From NCBI RefSeq assembly GCF_020217425.1, contig NZ_CP084090.1, forward strand, positions 1,550,001 to 1,614,000: DNA of 64,000 nucleotides. The letters run 5' to 3'. Below, in pieces: positions 7,074 to 16,874 of this stretch; within the stretch, counting starts at the first letter, position 1; each line of letters starts with the position of its first letter. The position numbers were made by a program, and so were the translations under genes. The DNA comes from Halomicrobium urmianum (lineage in GTDB: Archaea; Halobacteriota; Halobacteria; Halobacteriales; Haloarculaceae). The notes below the pieces were generated by a model. The model did not search any database. It worked only from the letters and a program-made list of their open reading frames with translations, and was not told the origin of the DNA.

Positions 7074-9182
7074 TCAGTCGTCGGCGGTCACGACCCCAGA
7101 CGCCTCGGCCTCACGGGCTTCTGGAGCGACCAGCCGGACGGCGCACTGCTTGAAGTTCGGCTCCTTGGACTGGGGGTCCAGCGCGTCGACGGTCAGCCGG
7201 TTCGTGTCGGGGTGGTGGATGGGCAGCCAGACGAGCCCCTCGGGGACGGCTGGGTCGGGGTCGACCGCAGCCCGGACGGTCCCGCGGCGGGACTCGATCA
7301 CCGTCTCGCCGTCCTCGACGGAGTCGGCGTCGTCGACCGTCTCGGGGTTCACCCGGGCGACGACCGGATCGGGGTTCTCGACCGCACGCGAGCGGACGCC
7401 CGTGTTGTACCCGTCGGACTCCCGGGCGGTCGTCAGCGTGAGCGGGTACGTCTCGTCGGTCGGTTCCGGCAGGTCACCCTGGCGGCCGGTGGAGAAGCGC
7501 GCGCGGCCCGTGGCCGTCGGGAACGACCAGGACTCGTCTGGGTCGTCAACCTCGCCGCCCCCTGGGCCCTCGTAGTAGCGGTAGCCGCCGTGGCTCTCCT
7601 CGTCGGGAGCCGGCCAGCGCACCGCCTTCTCCTCGTCGAGCCGGTCGTAAGTGATGCCGGACACGTCGGCGACGGTGCCCGCCGTGAGCCCGGCGAACTC
7701 GTCGAACAGCGCCTCAGGGGAGGGGTCCGGGTCCGGGAACAGCTCCGGGAACAGCTTGGCCCCGATCGTGGCGACGATCCGCAGGTCCGTCCGGACGCCG
7801 CTGGGGACGTCGGTCGCGGGCCGGACACGGGAGACGGTCCGCTCCATGTTCGTCGTCGTCCCGGCCGACTCGCCCCACGTGGCCGCGGGTAGCACGACGT
7901 CGGCTAGCTCAGTCGTCTCCGTCTCGAAGGCGTCCTGGGCGACGAGGAAGGTATCCTCCAGCGCCTCTTCGACCGGGCCGGCGTCGGGCATCCCGGCGAC
8001 GGGGTTCGTCGCGACCGTCCAGACGGCCTGGACCTCCTCACCGACCGCGTCGACCAGTCCGACGGGGCCGGGGCCGGCGTCGTCGGGCAGGCGCTCGACG
8101 GGGACGCCCCACTCGTCGGCGACGACGCGGCGCTCGTCGGGGGCCTCGAAGTCGCGCTGGCCGGGCCAGGTGCCCTTCGACGAGCAGACGCGCGTCCCCA
8201 TGGAGTTGGCCTGGCCAGTCAGCGAGAAGGGGCCGCTGCCGGGCCGGAGGTTGCCCGTCGCCAGGCAGAGGTCGATCAGGGCGCGGGAGAGGTCGGTCCC
8301 CTGGACGTGCTGGTTGACGCCCATGCCCCAGTAACACAGCGCCTTGCGGTCGAAGGCGGTCGCCAGGCGATCCACCGCCGCGACGGAGACGCCCGCCTCG
8401 GCGGCCACGGACTCGCTGTCGGGCAGCACGTCCAGCAGGTCAGCGAAGCCCTCCGTGGCCTCGTCGACGAACTCGCGGTCGATCCGGTCGGACTCGACGA
8501 GGCGGGCCAGCACCGCCCGCGCGAGCGCGAGGTCCGTCCCGGCGTCGGGCGCGACGTGGACGTCGGCCTGCGCCGCCGTCTCGGTCTCGACGGGGTCGAC
8601 CACGACCATGTCGACGCCGTCCTCGTCCGCCGCCTGCCGAATCCACCGGAACATCACGGGGTGGGCGGCCGCCGGGTTCGCGCCCCAGATCACGTGGCTC
8701 TCGGCCGCCGGGATGTCGTCGTACGTGCACGGCGGCGCGTCGCTACCGAACGCCCGATAGTAGGCCGTCACGGCGCTGGCCATGCACAGCGTGGTGTTGG
8801 CGTCGTAGTACCGCGTGCCGAACCCGCCGCGGGCGAGTTTCCCGAGTGCGTAGGCGGCCTCGTTGGTCTGCTGGCCGCTCCCCAGGATCCCGACCTCGCC
8901 CGCCTCCTGCGCGCGCCGGAGGCCAGTGACGGCCTCGGAGAGCGCGACGCCCCACGTCGTCGGCACCAGTTCGCCGTTGCGCCGGACCTGCGGCCGTGTC
9001 AGCCATGGCCCCTCCGGGTCCTGACTCTCCTCGATCCCACGCTCGCAGGCCAGTCCCTGGTTGACCGGATGGGCGTCGTCCCCGCGCACCACGTCGATGC
9101 CCGCCCCCAGGTCCGCACTCCGATGCAGGTGCCCGCAACCGACGGCGCACCGCATGCACGTCGTCGGCACCCAGTCGCTCAC
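7074..9182 (-). CDS. nasA: Assimilatory nitrate reductase, molybdopterin catalytic subunit
   Basis: 702 aa from the chosen start. Reduces nitrate to nitrite in the cytoplasm at a Mo-bis-MGD centre. The N-terminal [4Fe-4S] ligands are C9-x2-C12-x3-C16 and C46 (TTCMRCAVGC, GLACERG). The molybdenum-ligating Cys is C133 in DANTTLCMASA. Molybdopterin-binding domains follow, and the C-terminal dinucleotide-binding domain (from about TYPLTLTTARE) includes HHPDTNRLTVDALDP. The frame extends upstream to a TTG at 9260, but GTG at 9182 gives the family's usual VSDWVPTTC start, so I use it. A TATA box sits at 9301-9310. The electron donor is probably ferredoxin, since no flavin domain is present. Confidence 0.95.
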   Translation of the reverse strand: MSDWVPTTCMRCAVGCGHLHRSADLGAGIDVVRGDDAHPVNQGLACERGIEESQDPEGPWLTRPQVRRNGELVPTTWGVALSEAVTGLRRAQEAGEVGILGSGQQTNEAAYALGKLARGGFGTRYYDANTTLCMASAVTAYYRAFGSDAPPCTYDDIPAAESHVIWGANPAAAHPVMFRWIRQAADEDGVDMVVVDPVETETAAQADVHVAPDAGTDLALARAVLARLVESDRIDREFVDEATEGFADLLDVLPDSESVAAEAGVSVAAVDRLATAFDRKALCYWGMGVNQHVQGTDLSRALIDLCLATGNLRPGSGPFSLTGQANSMGTRVCSSKGTWPGQRDFEAPDERRVVADEWGVPVERLPDDAGPGPVGLVDAVGEEVQAVWTVATNPVAGMPDAGPVEEALEDTFLVAQDAFETETTELADVVLPAATWGESAGTTTNMERTVSRVRPATDVPSGVRTDLRIVATIGAKLFPELFPDPDPSPEALFDEFAGLTAGTVADVSGITYDRLDEEKAVRWPAPDEESHGGYRYYEGPGGGEVDDPDESWSFPTATGRARFSTGRQGDLPEPTDETYPLTLTTARESDGYNTGVRSRAVENPDPVVARVNPETVDDADSVEDGETVIESRRGTVRAAVDPDPAVPEGLVWLPIHHPDTNRLTVDALDPQSKEPNFKQCAVRLVAPEAREAEASGVVTADD

Positions 9183-9300
9183 GGCGCACCACCCGCGCGA
9201 CGCCTGGACTCGCCACGAACGGTAGTTCGACGAACTGCGAACATACTCTGTCAGTGTCAAACGAATTGCCGAACTAAAACAGTATCCGTTCGTGTTCGTC

Positions 9301-9310
9301 TACTATATAG
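9301..9310 (-). promoter_or_regulatory. TATA box of nasA
   Basis: CTATATAGTA on the coding strand in an otherwise G+C-rich spacer. With transcription starting ~25 bp downstream it would leave a leader of about 90 nt before the GTG at 9182. ACGAACGTC (complement of 9340-9348) lies ~35 bp upstream and resembles a sequence upstream of nirA. The spacer 9261-9472 holds no other feature I can name. Confidence 0.5.
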
Positions 9311-9472
9311 TCATGATTTCGTACGAGTGGGCAAAACTAGACGTTCGTGGACCAGCGTGGTGTCGGCCGGCTGGTCAACCGGACCCTGGTGGATAAAAGG
9401 GCGATTCGAGGGCTTTCGGGCTGTCAGTAGCAGTTGCTATCGCTGTTCAGGGCGGATCAGAGAATCGCAGTC

Positions 9473-10303
9473 CTAGGGCCGGTCGTGGGCCCAGAACTCG
9501 TCCTCGACGGTGACCTCCTTCTTGAACAGCGGGACCTCCTCCTTCAGGCGGTCGATCCCGTCCTCGACCGCCGCGAAGGCCTCGCCGCGGTGGCCGGCGA
9601 GGATCACGACGAAGACGATGTCCTCGCCGGCCTCGACGACGCCGGTGCGGTGGTGGAGCGCGGCCTCGTGGACGCCGTCGCGGTCGAGCAGGTCCGCGCG
9701 GATGGCCTCGAGGCGCTGCTCGGCGACGCCGTCGTACTTCTCGAACTCCAGGAACTCGGTGGGGTCGTCGTCGGAACCGTCGCGCTCTCGCACGCGCCCG
9801 GTGAAGGTGGCGATGGCGCCCGCCAGGTCAGCGTCGGCCGACTCCTTCACGCGAGCCACGAGCGAGCCGAGCGTCTCGTAGGGCTCGCGGTCGTGGAGGG
9901 CACTGACGATCTCGTCGAGGTCCGCGTCCGCGCCGCGTTCGGCCGCTGCGATCCGCTCTCCCTCGTGGTCGGCCCCGGCGAGCGCGACGGTCGGGATGTC
10001 CGCGCCGGAATAGCCCTCCACGAGCGCGTAGTCGTAGTCGGGCGCGAGGTCGGCGAGCGTCTCGTCCAGCGTCCGGGACTCGCCCGTCGCGAACCAGCCC
10101 GCGTCGTCTGTGATGCCGTAGGTGACCGCTGCTCCGGCGGCGCGGTGGCGCGCGGTGTCCTTGCCCTCCGTGTCGAGGTCGGGTTCGTGGGTGAGGCGCT
10201 TGACCGTCGCGACCGCGCCGCGCTCGTCGAGGCGGGCGGCCAGGCGCTCGACCAGCGTGGTCTTGCCGGCGTCGGAGTGGCCGGCGATGCCGAGGACGTA
10301 CAC
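9473..10303 (-). CDS. MobB-MoaE fusion: MGD-biosynthesis GTPase adaptor joined to molybdopterin synthase large subunit
   Basis: 276 aa. The N-terminal half is MobB-like: P-loop GHSDAGKTTLVERL (about 7-20), and LVEGYSG with GADIPTVAL further on. MobB binds GTP and assists attachment of GMP to molybdopterin. The C-terminal ~140 residues are MoaE: EFEKYDGVAEQRL, HHRTGVVEAGEDIV, AGHRGEAF and PLFKKEV carry its catalytic and MoaD-contact residues. MoaE inserts the dithiolene sulfurs into cPMP. GTG at 10303 is chosen over the longer frame to 10348 because AAAATATAC is centred ~30 bp upstream, giving a leaderless message. Divergent from moaC. No separate MoaD-like protein was seen in the window. Confidence 0.92.
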   Translation of the reverse strand: MYVLGIAGHSDAGKTTLVERLAARLDERGAVATVKRLTHEPDLDTEGKDTARHRAAGAAVTYGITDDAGWFATGESRTLDETLADLAPDYDYALVEGYSGADIPTVALAGADHEGERIAAAERGADADLDEIVSALHDREPYETLGSLVARVKESADADLAGAIATFTGRVRERDGSDDDPTEFLEFEKYDGVAEQRLEAIRADLLDRDGVHEAALHHRTGVVEAGEDIVFVVILAGHRGEAFAAVEDGIDRLKEEVPLFKKEVTVEDEFWAHDRP

Positions 10304-10328
10304 GTGCGAACCGCGGACCCGGACGTAC

Positions 10329-10337
10329 GTATATTTT
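10329..10337 (-). promoter_or_regulatory. TATA box of the MobB-MoaE gene
   Basis: AAAATATAC on the coding strand, ~30 bp before the GTG at 10303. It decides the start codon, because the longer in-frame start at 10348 would lie upstream of the expected transcript start. Confidence 0.5.
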
Positions 10338-10399
10338 CCCTCCCGCACAGACCCGATGTCACGCGCAAGGGGTTAGTGGCTGCCGAGGGACGGTCCAAC

Positions 10400-10870
10400 A
10401 TGGACGAGTTCAGTCACGTCGACGACGACCGGGTGCAGATGGTCGACGTCGGCGACAAGGCGACCGTGGATCGGCGGGCGGTGGCGACCGGGCGGATGGC
10501 CGTCCAGCCGGAGACGGCGGACGCCGTCGAGCGCGAGGACGTGCCGAAGGGCGACGTGCTCGCGACGGCCCGTGTCGCGGCCGTCCAGGCGGTCAAACGG
10601 ACCTGGGACGACATTCCGATGTGCCACCAGATTCCCGTCGACGGCGTCACCGTCGAGTTCGAGGTGGGCGACGAGTACGTCGAGAGCACCGTCGAGGTGA
10701 CCTCCACGGGGAAGACCGGCGTCGAGATGGAGGCACTCAACGGGGTCACCCGCGCCCTGCTGACGGTGTGGGACATGGTCAAGTCCGCCGAGAAGGACGG
10801 CGATGGCCAGTACCCCGAGGCCGCCATCGAGGACGTCCGCGTCGTTGAGAAGGTCAAGGAGGACGCCTGA
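10400..10870 (+). CDS. moaC: Cyclic pyranopterin monophosphate synthase MoaC
   Basis: 156 aa. Converts the MoaA product (3',8-cyclo-GTP) into cyclic pyranopterin monophosphate. Family hallmarks are all present: MVDVGDKATVDRRAVATG near the N-terminus, PMCHQIPVDG (the catalytic-site loop), GVEMEALNGVTRALLTVWDM and the C-terminal VVEKVKE. Length is normal for the family. ATG at 10400 follows directly on the spacer from the divergent MobB-MoaE gene. The stop is only 4 bp before the first moeA, so the genes form one operon. Confidence 0.96.
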   Translation: MDEFSHVDDDRVQMVDVGDKATVDRRAVATGRMAVQPETADAVEREDVPKGDVLATARVAAVQAVKRTWDDIPMCHQIPVDGVTVEFEVGDEYVESTVEVTSTGKTGVEMEALNGVTRALLTVWDMVKSAEKDGDGQYPEAAIEDVRVVEKVKEDA

Positions 10871-10874
10871 GGCG

Positions 10875-12140
10875 ATGAGCGAGTTCACCGACTACGCGCC
10901 GGTCGCGGACGCGCAGGCGGCGGTCCGCGACCTCGTCGATCCGGTGACGGAGACCGAGCGACTGCCCCTCGCAGCGGCGGACGGGCGCGTGCTCGCGGAG
11001 GAGGTCGCGGCTCCGCGGGCCGTCCCGCACTACGAGCGGGCAGCGATGGACGGCTACGCGGTCCGGGCCGAGGACGTCGTCGACGCGAGCGACCGCTCGC
11101 CGGTCCGCCTCTCGGTCGGCGACGAGGTGGGAGCGGGCCGCGCCGTCCGCGTCGACACCGGCGAGCCGGTCCCCGAGGGAGCCGATAGCGTGCTGGTCGT
11201 CGAGGCGACCGAGCGCGTCGAGGGCGAACTGACGGCTTTCGAGTCCGTCGCGCCCGGCGAGAACGTCGCGCCCGTCGGCGAGGACGTCGAGGCCGGGACG
11301 ACGCTGTTCGAGGCCGGCCACCGCCTCCGGCCCGCCGACCTCGGCCTGCTGAAGGCCGTCGGAGCGGCCCATGCGGCCGTCTACCGCCGGCCCGAGGTGG
11401 TCCTGATACCGACCGGCGAGGAGATCGTCGAGTCCGATCCCGACCCCGGCCAGGTGATCGCGACGAACGGGCTGACCGTGAGCCGCTACGTCGAGCGCTG
11501 GGGCGGGGACGCCGCCGTCGCGGACATCGTGCCCGACGAGGACGACGAGCTCGAAGGAGCCCTCTCGGACGCCGTCGCGGAGGCGGACGTCGTCGCGACG
11601 CTCGGCGGCACCGCCGTCGGCGAGCGCGACCGCGTCCCCGGCGTCATCGGGGACCTCGGCGAGGTCAGTTTCCACGGCGTCGGCCTGCGGCCCGGCCACC
11701 CCGTCGGCGCCGCCGAGGTCGACGGGACGCCGGTGCTCATGCTCCCGGGCTACCCCGTCGGCTGCCTCGTCGGCGCGATGGCCCTGCTGCGGCCCGCCGT
11801 GGCCGCGGCCGGCCGCCTGCCCGAGACGAATCCACCGACCACGGAGGCCGAGCTGACCCGGAAGATCGCCAGCGAGCCCGGGATGCGGACCTACGCTCGC
11901 GTCTCCCTCGACGGCGGTGAGGGGAGCGACGCGAGCCGGTCCTCGTCGGAACGCCGTTCCGACGGCGACACTGCGACCCCGACGCGGTCCCGCGGCTCGG
12001 GCGTTCTCTCCAGCGTCACCGAGGCCGACGGCTGGGTCGTCGTCCCCGAGTCCGTGGAGGGGGTTCCGGCCGGCGAGACGGTTCCCGTGGAACACTGGGA
12101 CGGCTGGCCGCAGGCGGAGTACGGAGGTGAGGATCCGTGA
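10875..12140 (+). CDS. moeA: Molybdopterin molybdenumtransferase MoeA (first copy)
   Basis: 421 aa. MoeA inserts molybdate into adenylylated molybdopterin. Expected motifs: AMDGYAVR near 56-63, PVPEGADSVLVVE, LIPTGEEIV, and LPGYPVGCLVGAM in the C-terminal domain IV linker. ATG at 10875 begins 4 bp after the moaC stop. The C-terminal domain has an inserted low-complexity stretch (about 357-378, GSDASRSSSERRSDGD) whose DNA contains a perfect hairpin (GTCGGAAC-GCC-GTTCCGAC at 11946-11964). It is probably a surface loop expanded by the dispersed hairpin repeat. Two moeA genes in tandem are common in haloarchaea. Each may serve a different step or metal. Confidence 0.93.
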   Translation: MSEFTDYAPVADAQAAVRDLVDPVTETERLPLAAADGRVLAEEVAAPRAVPHYERAAMDGYAVRAEDVVDASDRSPVRLSVGDEVGAGRAVRVDTGEPVPEGADSVLVVEATERVEGELTAFESVAPGENVAPVGEDVEAGTTLFEAGHRLRPADLGLLKAVGAAHAAVYRRPEVVLIPTGEEIVESDPDPGQVIATNGLTVSRYVERWGGDAAVADIVPDEDDELEGALSDAVAEADVVATLGGTAVGERDRVPGVIGDLGEVSFHGVGLRPGHPVGAAEVDGTPVLMLPGYPVGCLVGAMALLRPAVAAAGRLPETNPPTTEAELTRKIASEPGMRTYARVSLDGGEGSDASRSSSERRSDGDTATPTRSRGSGVLSSVTEADGWVVVPESVEGVPAGETVPVEHWDGWPQAEYGGEDP

Positions 12141-12261
12141 GCGACGCGCGGTCCGGAGGACCGCGGAGCGCGCGAACGGTGAGGAGGCGGCGGCGAGCGC
12201 CGCGAGTCGTCGCCGGAGATCCGAGCGGCGGGGCCGCGAGGAGGGTCGAGCCGTGAGCGAC
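12137..12261. repeat. Hairpin-rich insert flanked by a 9-bp direct repeat at the junction of the two moeA genes
   Basis: GTGAGCGAC occurs at 12137-12145 and again at 12253-12261, where it is the start of the second moeA. The ~107 bp between them include the perfect hairpin CGCGGTCC-GGA-GGACCGCG (12147-12165) and runs of GAGCG/GCGAG. The simplest reading is that the second gene once began at the first GTGAGCGAC, overlapping the first moeA stop, and that the insert pushed it downstream. A chance repeat of common codons is also possible. Confidence 0.4.
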
Positions 12262-14127
12262 CGCACCGAGTTCCTCGACCTGACCGACCCCGACGTGGCG
12301 AAGGAAGCCATCGCCGACTTCAACCTCGCCGGCGAGCCGGACACGGTCCCGCTATCGGAGGCGGACGGCCGCGTCCTGGCCGAGCGGGTCGACGCGTCGA
12401 TGGACGTCCCCGGGTTCGACCGGGCGAGCATGGACGGCTACGCCGTCAGGTCCCGGGACACCGTCGGGGCGGGTGAGGCGGACCCGGTGACCCTCGACGT
12501 CGTCGGCGCCGTCCACGCCGGCGAGGAACCGGACACCGCGGTCGAGGCGGGAACCGCCGTCGAGGTGTCGACGGGCGCGGTCATGCCGCCCGGCGCGGAT
12601 GCGGTGGTGAAGGTCGAGCGCACGGAGCGGCGCGGCGACGCGGTCGACGTCCGGACCGCCGCCACGCCGGGCGAGAACGCCATGCCCGCGGGCGACGACG
12701 TGGCCGCGGGCGAGCGGGCCTTCGGCCCCGGGACGGTGCTGACCTCCCGGGAGGTCGGCCTGCTGGCGGCGCTCGGTCGGGAGGCAGTGCCAGTCCGCCC
12801 GCGGCCGCGCGTGGCGGTCGTCTCCACGGGCGAGGAGCTGGTCGCGCCCGGCGAGGAGCTGAACCCCGATGCCGGCCAGATCTACGACGTCAACGGCCGG
12901 GCCATCGCGGCGGCGGTCCGGGACGCGGGCGGCGAGCCCGTCGTCGCGCCGCAGGTCCCCGACGACCGGGACGCACTGGTCGCGGCGCTGGCGGAGTACG
13001 CCGAGACGTGCGACCTGGTGCTCACGTCGGGGTCGACCAGCGCCGGCGCGGTGGACGTCCTCGGCGACGTCGTGGCCGACCTGGGCGAGGTCCACCACCA
13101 CGGCGTCGCGATCAAGCCCGGCAAGCCGACGCTGATCGGGCGCGTCGACGGGACGCCGTACGTCGGCCTCCCGGGCTATCCCGTCTCCGCGCAGTCGGTC
13201 TTCCGGGCGTTCGTCGCGCCGGCGATCCGGGACGCGGCGGGCCGCCCGCCGCTGGAGACCCCCGAGCGCGCGGCGACGATGGGCACCCGCCTGCGCTACG
13301 ACGAGGGCCGGGACCGCCTGCTGCCGGTCGGCCTCGTGACCGACGGCGACGGGAACGCGCTGGCCTACCCCGTCGACAAGGGCAGCGGCGCGACGACGAG
13401 CCTCGCCCACGCCGACGGCGTGATCGAGGTGGCCGCTGAGACGGTCCTGCTGGAGGCCGGCGACGCCGTCGACGTCCGGCTGTTCGGGACCGAGGTCCGC
13501 CCGCCGCGCCTGCTCGGCGTCGGCGAGGACGACCCGACGCTGTGGCGCCTGCTGGACGCCGTCGACCGGACGCGTTACCTCTCGGTCGGCAGCGCCGAGG
13601 GCGCCCGCCGCCTCGACGGGGGCGTCCCCGACGTCGCCGTCGTCACCGGCGACGACCCGCCCGCAGGCGAGCGACTCGGCGGGTGGACCCGCGAGTGGGG
13701 GCTCGTCGTGGCTCCGGACGCCGGCGTGGACTCGCTGGTCGACCTCGTGGACGGCGACGCGACGCTCGTCAATCGCTCGGCGTCGGGGCTGCGGGACGCG
13801 CTGGACGACGCCGTCGGTGCCCTCGCGGACGAGCGCGGGGAGACTCGGGCGGCCATCACCGACGCCATCGCGGGCTACGACCGCGTCACGCGCGGCCACG
13901 AGGGGCCGGCCAGGCGCGTGGCCGGCGGCGACGCGGACGCGGGGCTCGGCCTGCGCTCGACGGCCGAGCGGCTGGACCTTGCGTTCGTCTCCCTCGGCGA
14001 CCAGCCGGTCCACGTCGTCGCGAGCGCGGACCGAGTCGAGAAGCGGGGCGTCCGCGACCTGGCGGGCGCGCTGGAGCGAGCGCCCGAGACGGTGGCGACG
14101 CTGCCGGGCGTCTCGTGGAACGAATAG
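12253..14127 (+). CDS. MoeA fused to a C-terminal periplasmic-binding-protein-like (molybdate/LysR-type) domain
   Basis: 624 aa from GTG 12253. Residues ~1-410 are a complete MoeA: SMDGYAVRSRDT, VMPPGADAVVKVE, VVSTGEELVAPG, LTSGSTSAG, GVAIKPGKPTLIG and GLPGYPVSAQSVF. From ~420 to the end is a PBP-like substrate-binding fold (GEDDPTLWRLLDAVD, WGLVVAPDAG, VNRSASGLRDALD, TAERLDLAFVSLGDQPVHVV), as in archaeal MoeA/LysR-domain fusions. That domain may sense or hold molybdate/tungstate or a cofactor intermediate. The upstream part of the open frame overlaps the first moeA and is not coding. Same operon direction as moaC and the first moeA, and convergent with moaA. Confidence 0.9.
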   Translation: MSDRTEFLDLTDPDVAKEAIADFNLAGEPDTVPLSEADGRVLAERVDASMDVPGFDRASMDGYAVRSRDTVGAGEADPVTLDVVGAVHAGEEPDTAVEAGTAVEVSTGAVMPPGADAVVKVERTERRGDAVDVRTAATPGENAMPAGDDVAAGERAFGPGTVLTSREVGLLAALGREAVPVRPRPRVAVVSTGEELVAPGEELNPDAGQIYDVNGRAIAAAVRDAGGEPVVAPQVPDDRDALVAALAEYAETCDLVLTSGSTSAGAVDVLGDVVADLGEVHHHGVAIKPGKPTLIGRVDGTPYVGLPGYPVSAQSVFRAFVAPAIRDAAGRPPLETPERAATMGTRLRYDEGRDRLLPVGLVTDGDGNALAYPVDKGSGATTSLAHADGVIEVAAETVLLEAGDAVDVRLFGTEVRPPRLLGVGEDDPTLWRLLDAVDRTRYLSVGSAEGARRLDGGVPDVAVVTGDDPPAGERLGGWTREWGLVVAPDAGVDSLVDLVDGDATLVNRSASGLRDALDDAVGALADERGETRAAITDAIAGYDRVTRGHEGPARRVAGGDADAGLGLRSTAERLDLAFVSLGDQPVHVVASADRVEKRGVRDLAGALERAPETVATLPGVSWNE

Positions 14128-14148
14128 GTCGAACCGCGAGCGAGCGCC

Positions 14149-15195
14149 TCAGTCCGCGACGCCGGGCTGGTCGGCCTCGCCGGCGTCGTCGGGCGCGTCG
14201 CCCGGCGCGTCCTCGCCGTCCACGTCGTCGAGGTACTCCTCGTTGACCACCCACTCGCCGTCCTCCTCGACCATGTACTCGCCGTAGTAGGGGACGCGGT
14301 TTGCGACGGTCTCGCGGTACGTCTCCCGGATCTCCGCCGTCGTCATCTCGCCCATCGATCGGAGGTCGTCCGTGCGGTTGAGACAGCCCTTGAGCTTCCC
14401 GTCGTGGGTGACCCGCACGCGGTGGCAGTTGGCGCAGAAGGACTCGTTCTCGACGGGGTCGACGACTTCGACCATCCCCCCTGTCTCGTCGTCGGGGCCG
14501 CCGATCCAGTAGCGCCGGCGGCCGTGCATCTCTCGCCGCTCGACGCGGTCGGCGCGCTCCTCGAGCCAGTTGTGGACGTCCTCGATATCGACCGCCCGCT
14601 CGGGGTTGCCGGCGAGTTCGGGCATGTACTGGAGCAACTGGAGGCGCAGGCCCGGGCGCTCGGCGACGAAGTCGACCATGTCCGGGACCTGGTTGGCCGT
14701 CGCGCGCATGAGCACCATGTTGAGTTTCACGGGGTCGAGCCCCGCGTCGAGGGCGGCCTCAACGCCGTCCAGCACCGCGTCGAACGCACCGCTCTGGGTC
14801 ACCTCGGTGAACTGCTCGGGGTCGAGCGCGTCCAGCGAGACGTTGACTCGCTCCAGCCCGGCGTCGACGAGGTCGGGGGCGCGACCCGGCAGGAAGGTCC
14901 CGTTGGTCGTCATCGAGACCTCTATCCCCTCCGGCGTCCGGCGGACGATCTCGGCGAGGTCCTCGCGGAGCATCGGCTCGCCCCCGGTGAACTTCACCGC
15001 GTCGACGTCGAACTCGCGGGCGACCTCGAGAAAGCGGACCACGTCGTCGGCGCTCATCTCGTGGTCTCGCGGCTCCATGGGACCGCGGGTGTCGCCCAGG
15101 CCCTCGTTGTGGCAGTAGACGCAGTCGAAGTTACACCGGTCGGTCAACGAGACGCGGACGCCGGTGACCTCGCGGCCGAAGTCGTCGACGAGCAT
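14149..15195 (-). CDS. moaA: GTP 3',8-cyclase MoaA (radical SAM)
   Basis: 348 aa. First step of molybdenum-cofactor synthesis: GTP to 3',8-cyclo-GTP. The radical SAM cluster is C21-x3-C25-x2-C28 (CNFDCVYC). The second, substrate-binding [4Fe-4S] cluster is C-x2-C-x13-C in the C-terminal half ([18 protein letters not shown]). KFTGGEP and [10 protein letters not shown] are also typical. ATG at 15195 gives the normal N-terminus ([19 protein letters not shown]). The last ~30 residues are an acidic tail. Convergent with the MoeA-PBP gene (21-bp gap), so Moco genes face each other here. The 246-bp spacer to hemL (15196-15441) shows no gene. Confidence 0.96.
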   Translation of the reverse strand: MLVDDFGREVTGVRVSLTDRCNFDCVYCHNEGLGDTRGPMEPRDHEMSADDVVRFLEVAREFDVDAVKFTGGEPMLREDLAEIVRRTPEGIEVSMTTNGTFLPGRAPDLVDAGLERVNVSLDALDPEQFTEVTQSGAFDAVLDGVEAALDAGLDPVKLNMVLMRATANQVPDMVDFVAERPGLRLQLLQYMPELAGNPERAVDIEDVHNWLEERADRVERREMHGRRRYWIGGPDDETGGMVEVVDPVENESFCANCHRVRVTHDGKLKGCLNRTDDLRSMGEMTTAEIRETYRETVANRVPYYGEYMVEEDGEWVVNEEYLDDVDGEDAPGDAPDDAGEADQPGVAD

Positions 15196-15441
15196 CTCAC
15201 CTGGCGAGCGCGGCGACGCCGGACGCTTCGTGGGGTGACGGTCGGTGCATTGCGATCAGTACCCGTTCACGTAGAACCAGTCTCGCCCGACCGAAAAGGG
15301 TTCCGTCGGGTGCGGACATCCGGGAGTCGGCGCCGGGTTTTTTGGTCGATCGGCGATCTCGCCCGAACGTATTCGGCGTGGAGAGAGCGCCGCGTCGCCG
15401 GGTCCGATAGGCTCTTTCCGCGCCGCCCGGAACCGGGACAC

Positions 15442-16788
<1,347 letters not shown>

Positions 16789-16789
16789 G

Positions 16790-16874
16790 CTATAGTGGAA
16801 ATTGAACGCAATGACACACTCGAGGGGCACCCGGGTGCCACTCGATGTGTGAACAGTTTCAATTTCCACTACAG
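16790..16874. mobile_element. MITE-like palindromic element, copy 2 (85 bp)
   Basis: The ends CTATAGTGGAAATTGAAC and GTTTCAATTTCCACTACAG are inverted copies, and the centre is the dyad around GGCACCCGGGTGCCA. The whole 85 bp can fold into a single long stem with few mismatches. It begins one base after the hemL stop, and its far end supplies the last few codons and stop of the convergent lipoprotein gene, so it was inserted into or beside that gene's 3' end. Same family as 1555-1640. Confidence 0.75.

Noticed and set aside
9182-9260. 26-codon N-terminal extension of nasA
   Set aside because: It would start with TTG and lies where the leader of the predicted transcript should be; the family starts at the VSDWVPTTC position.
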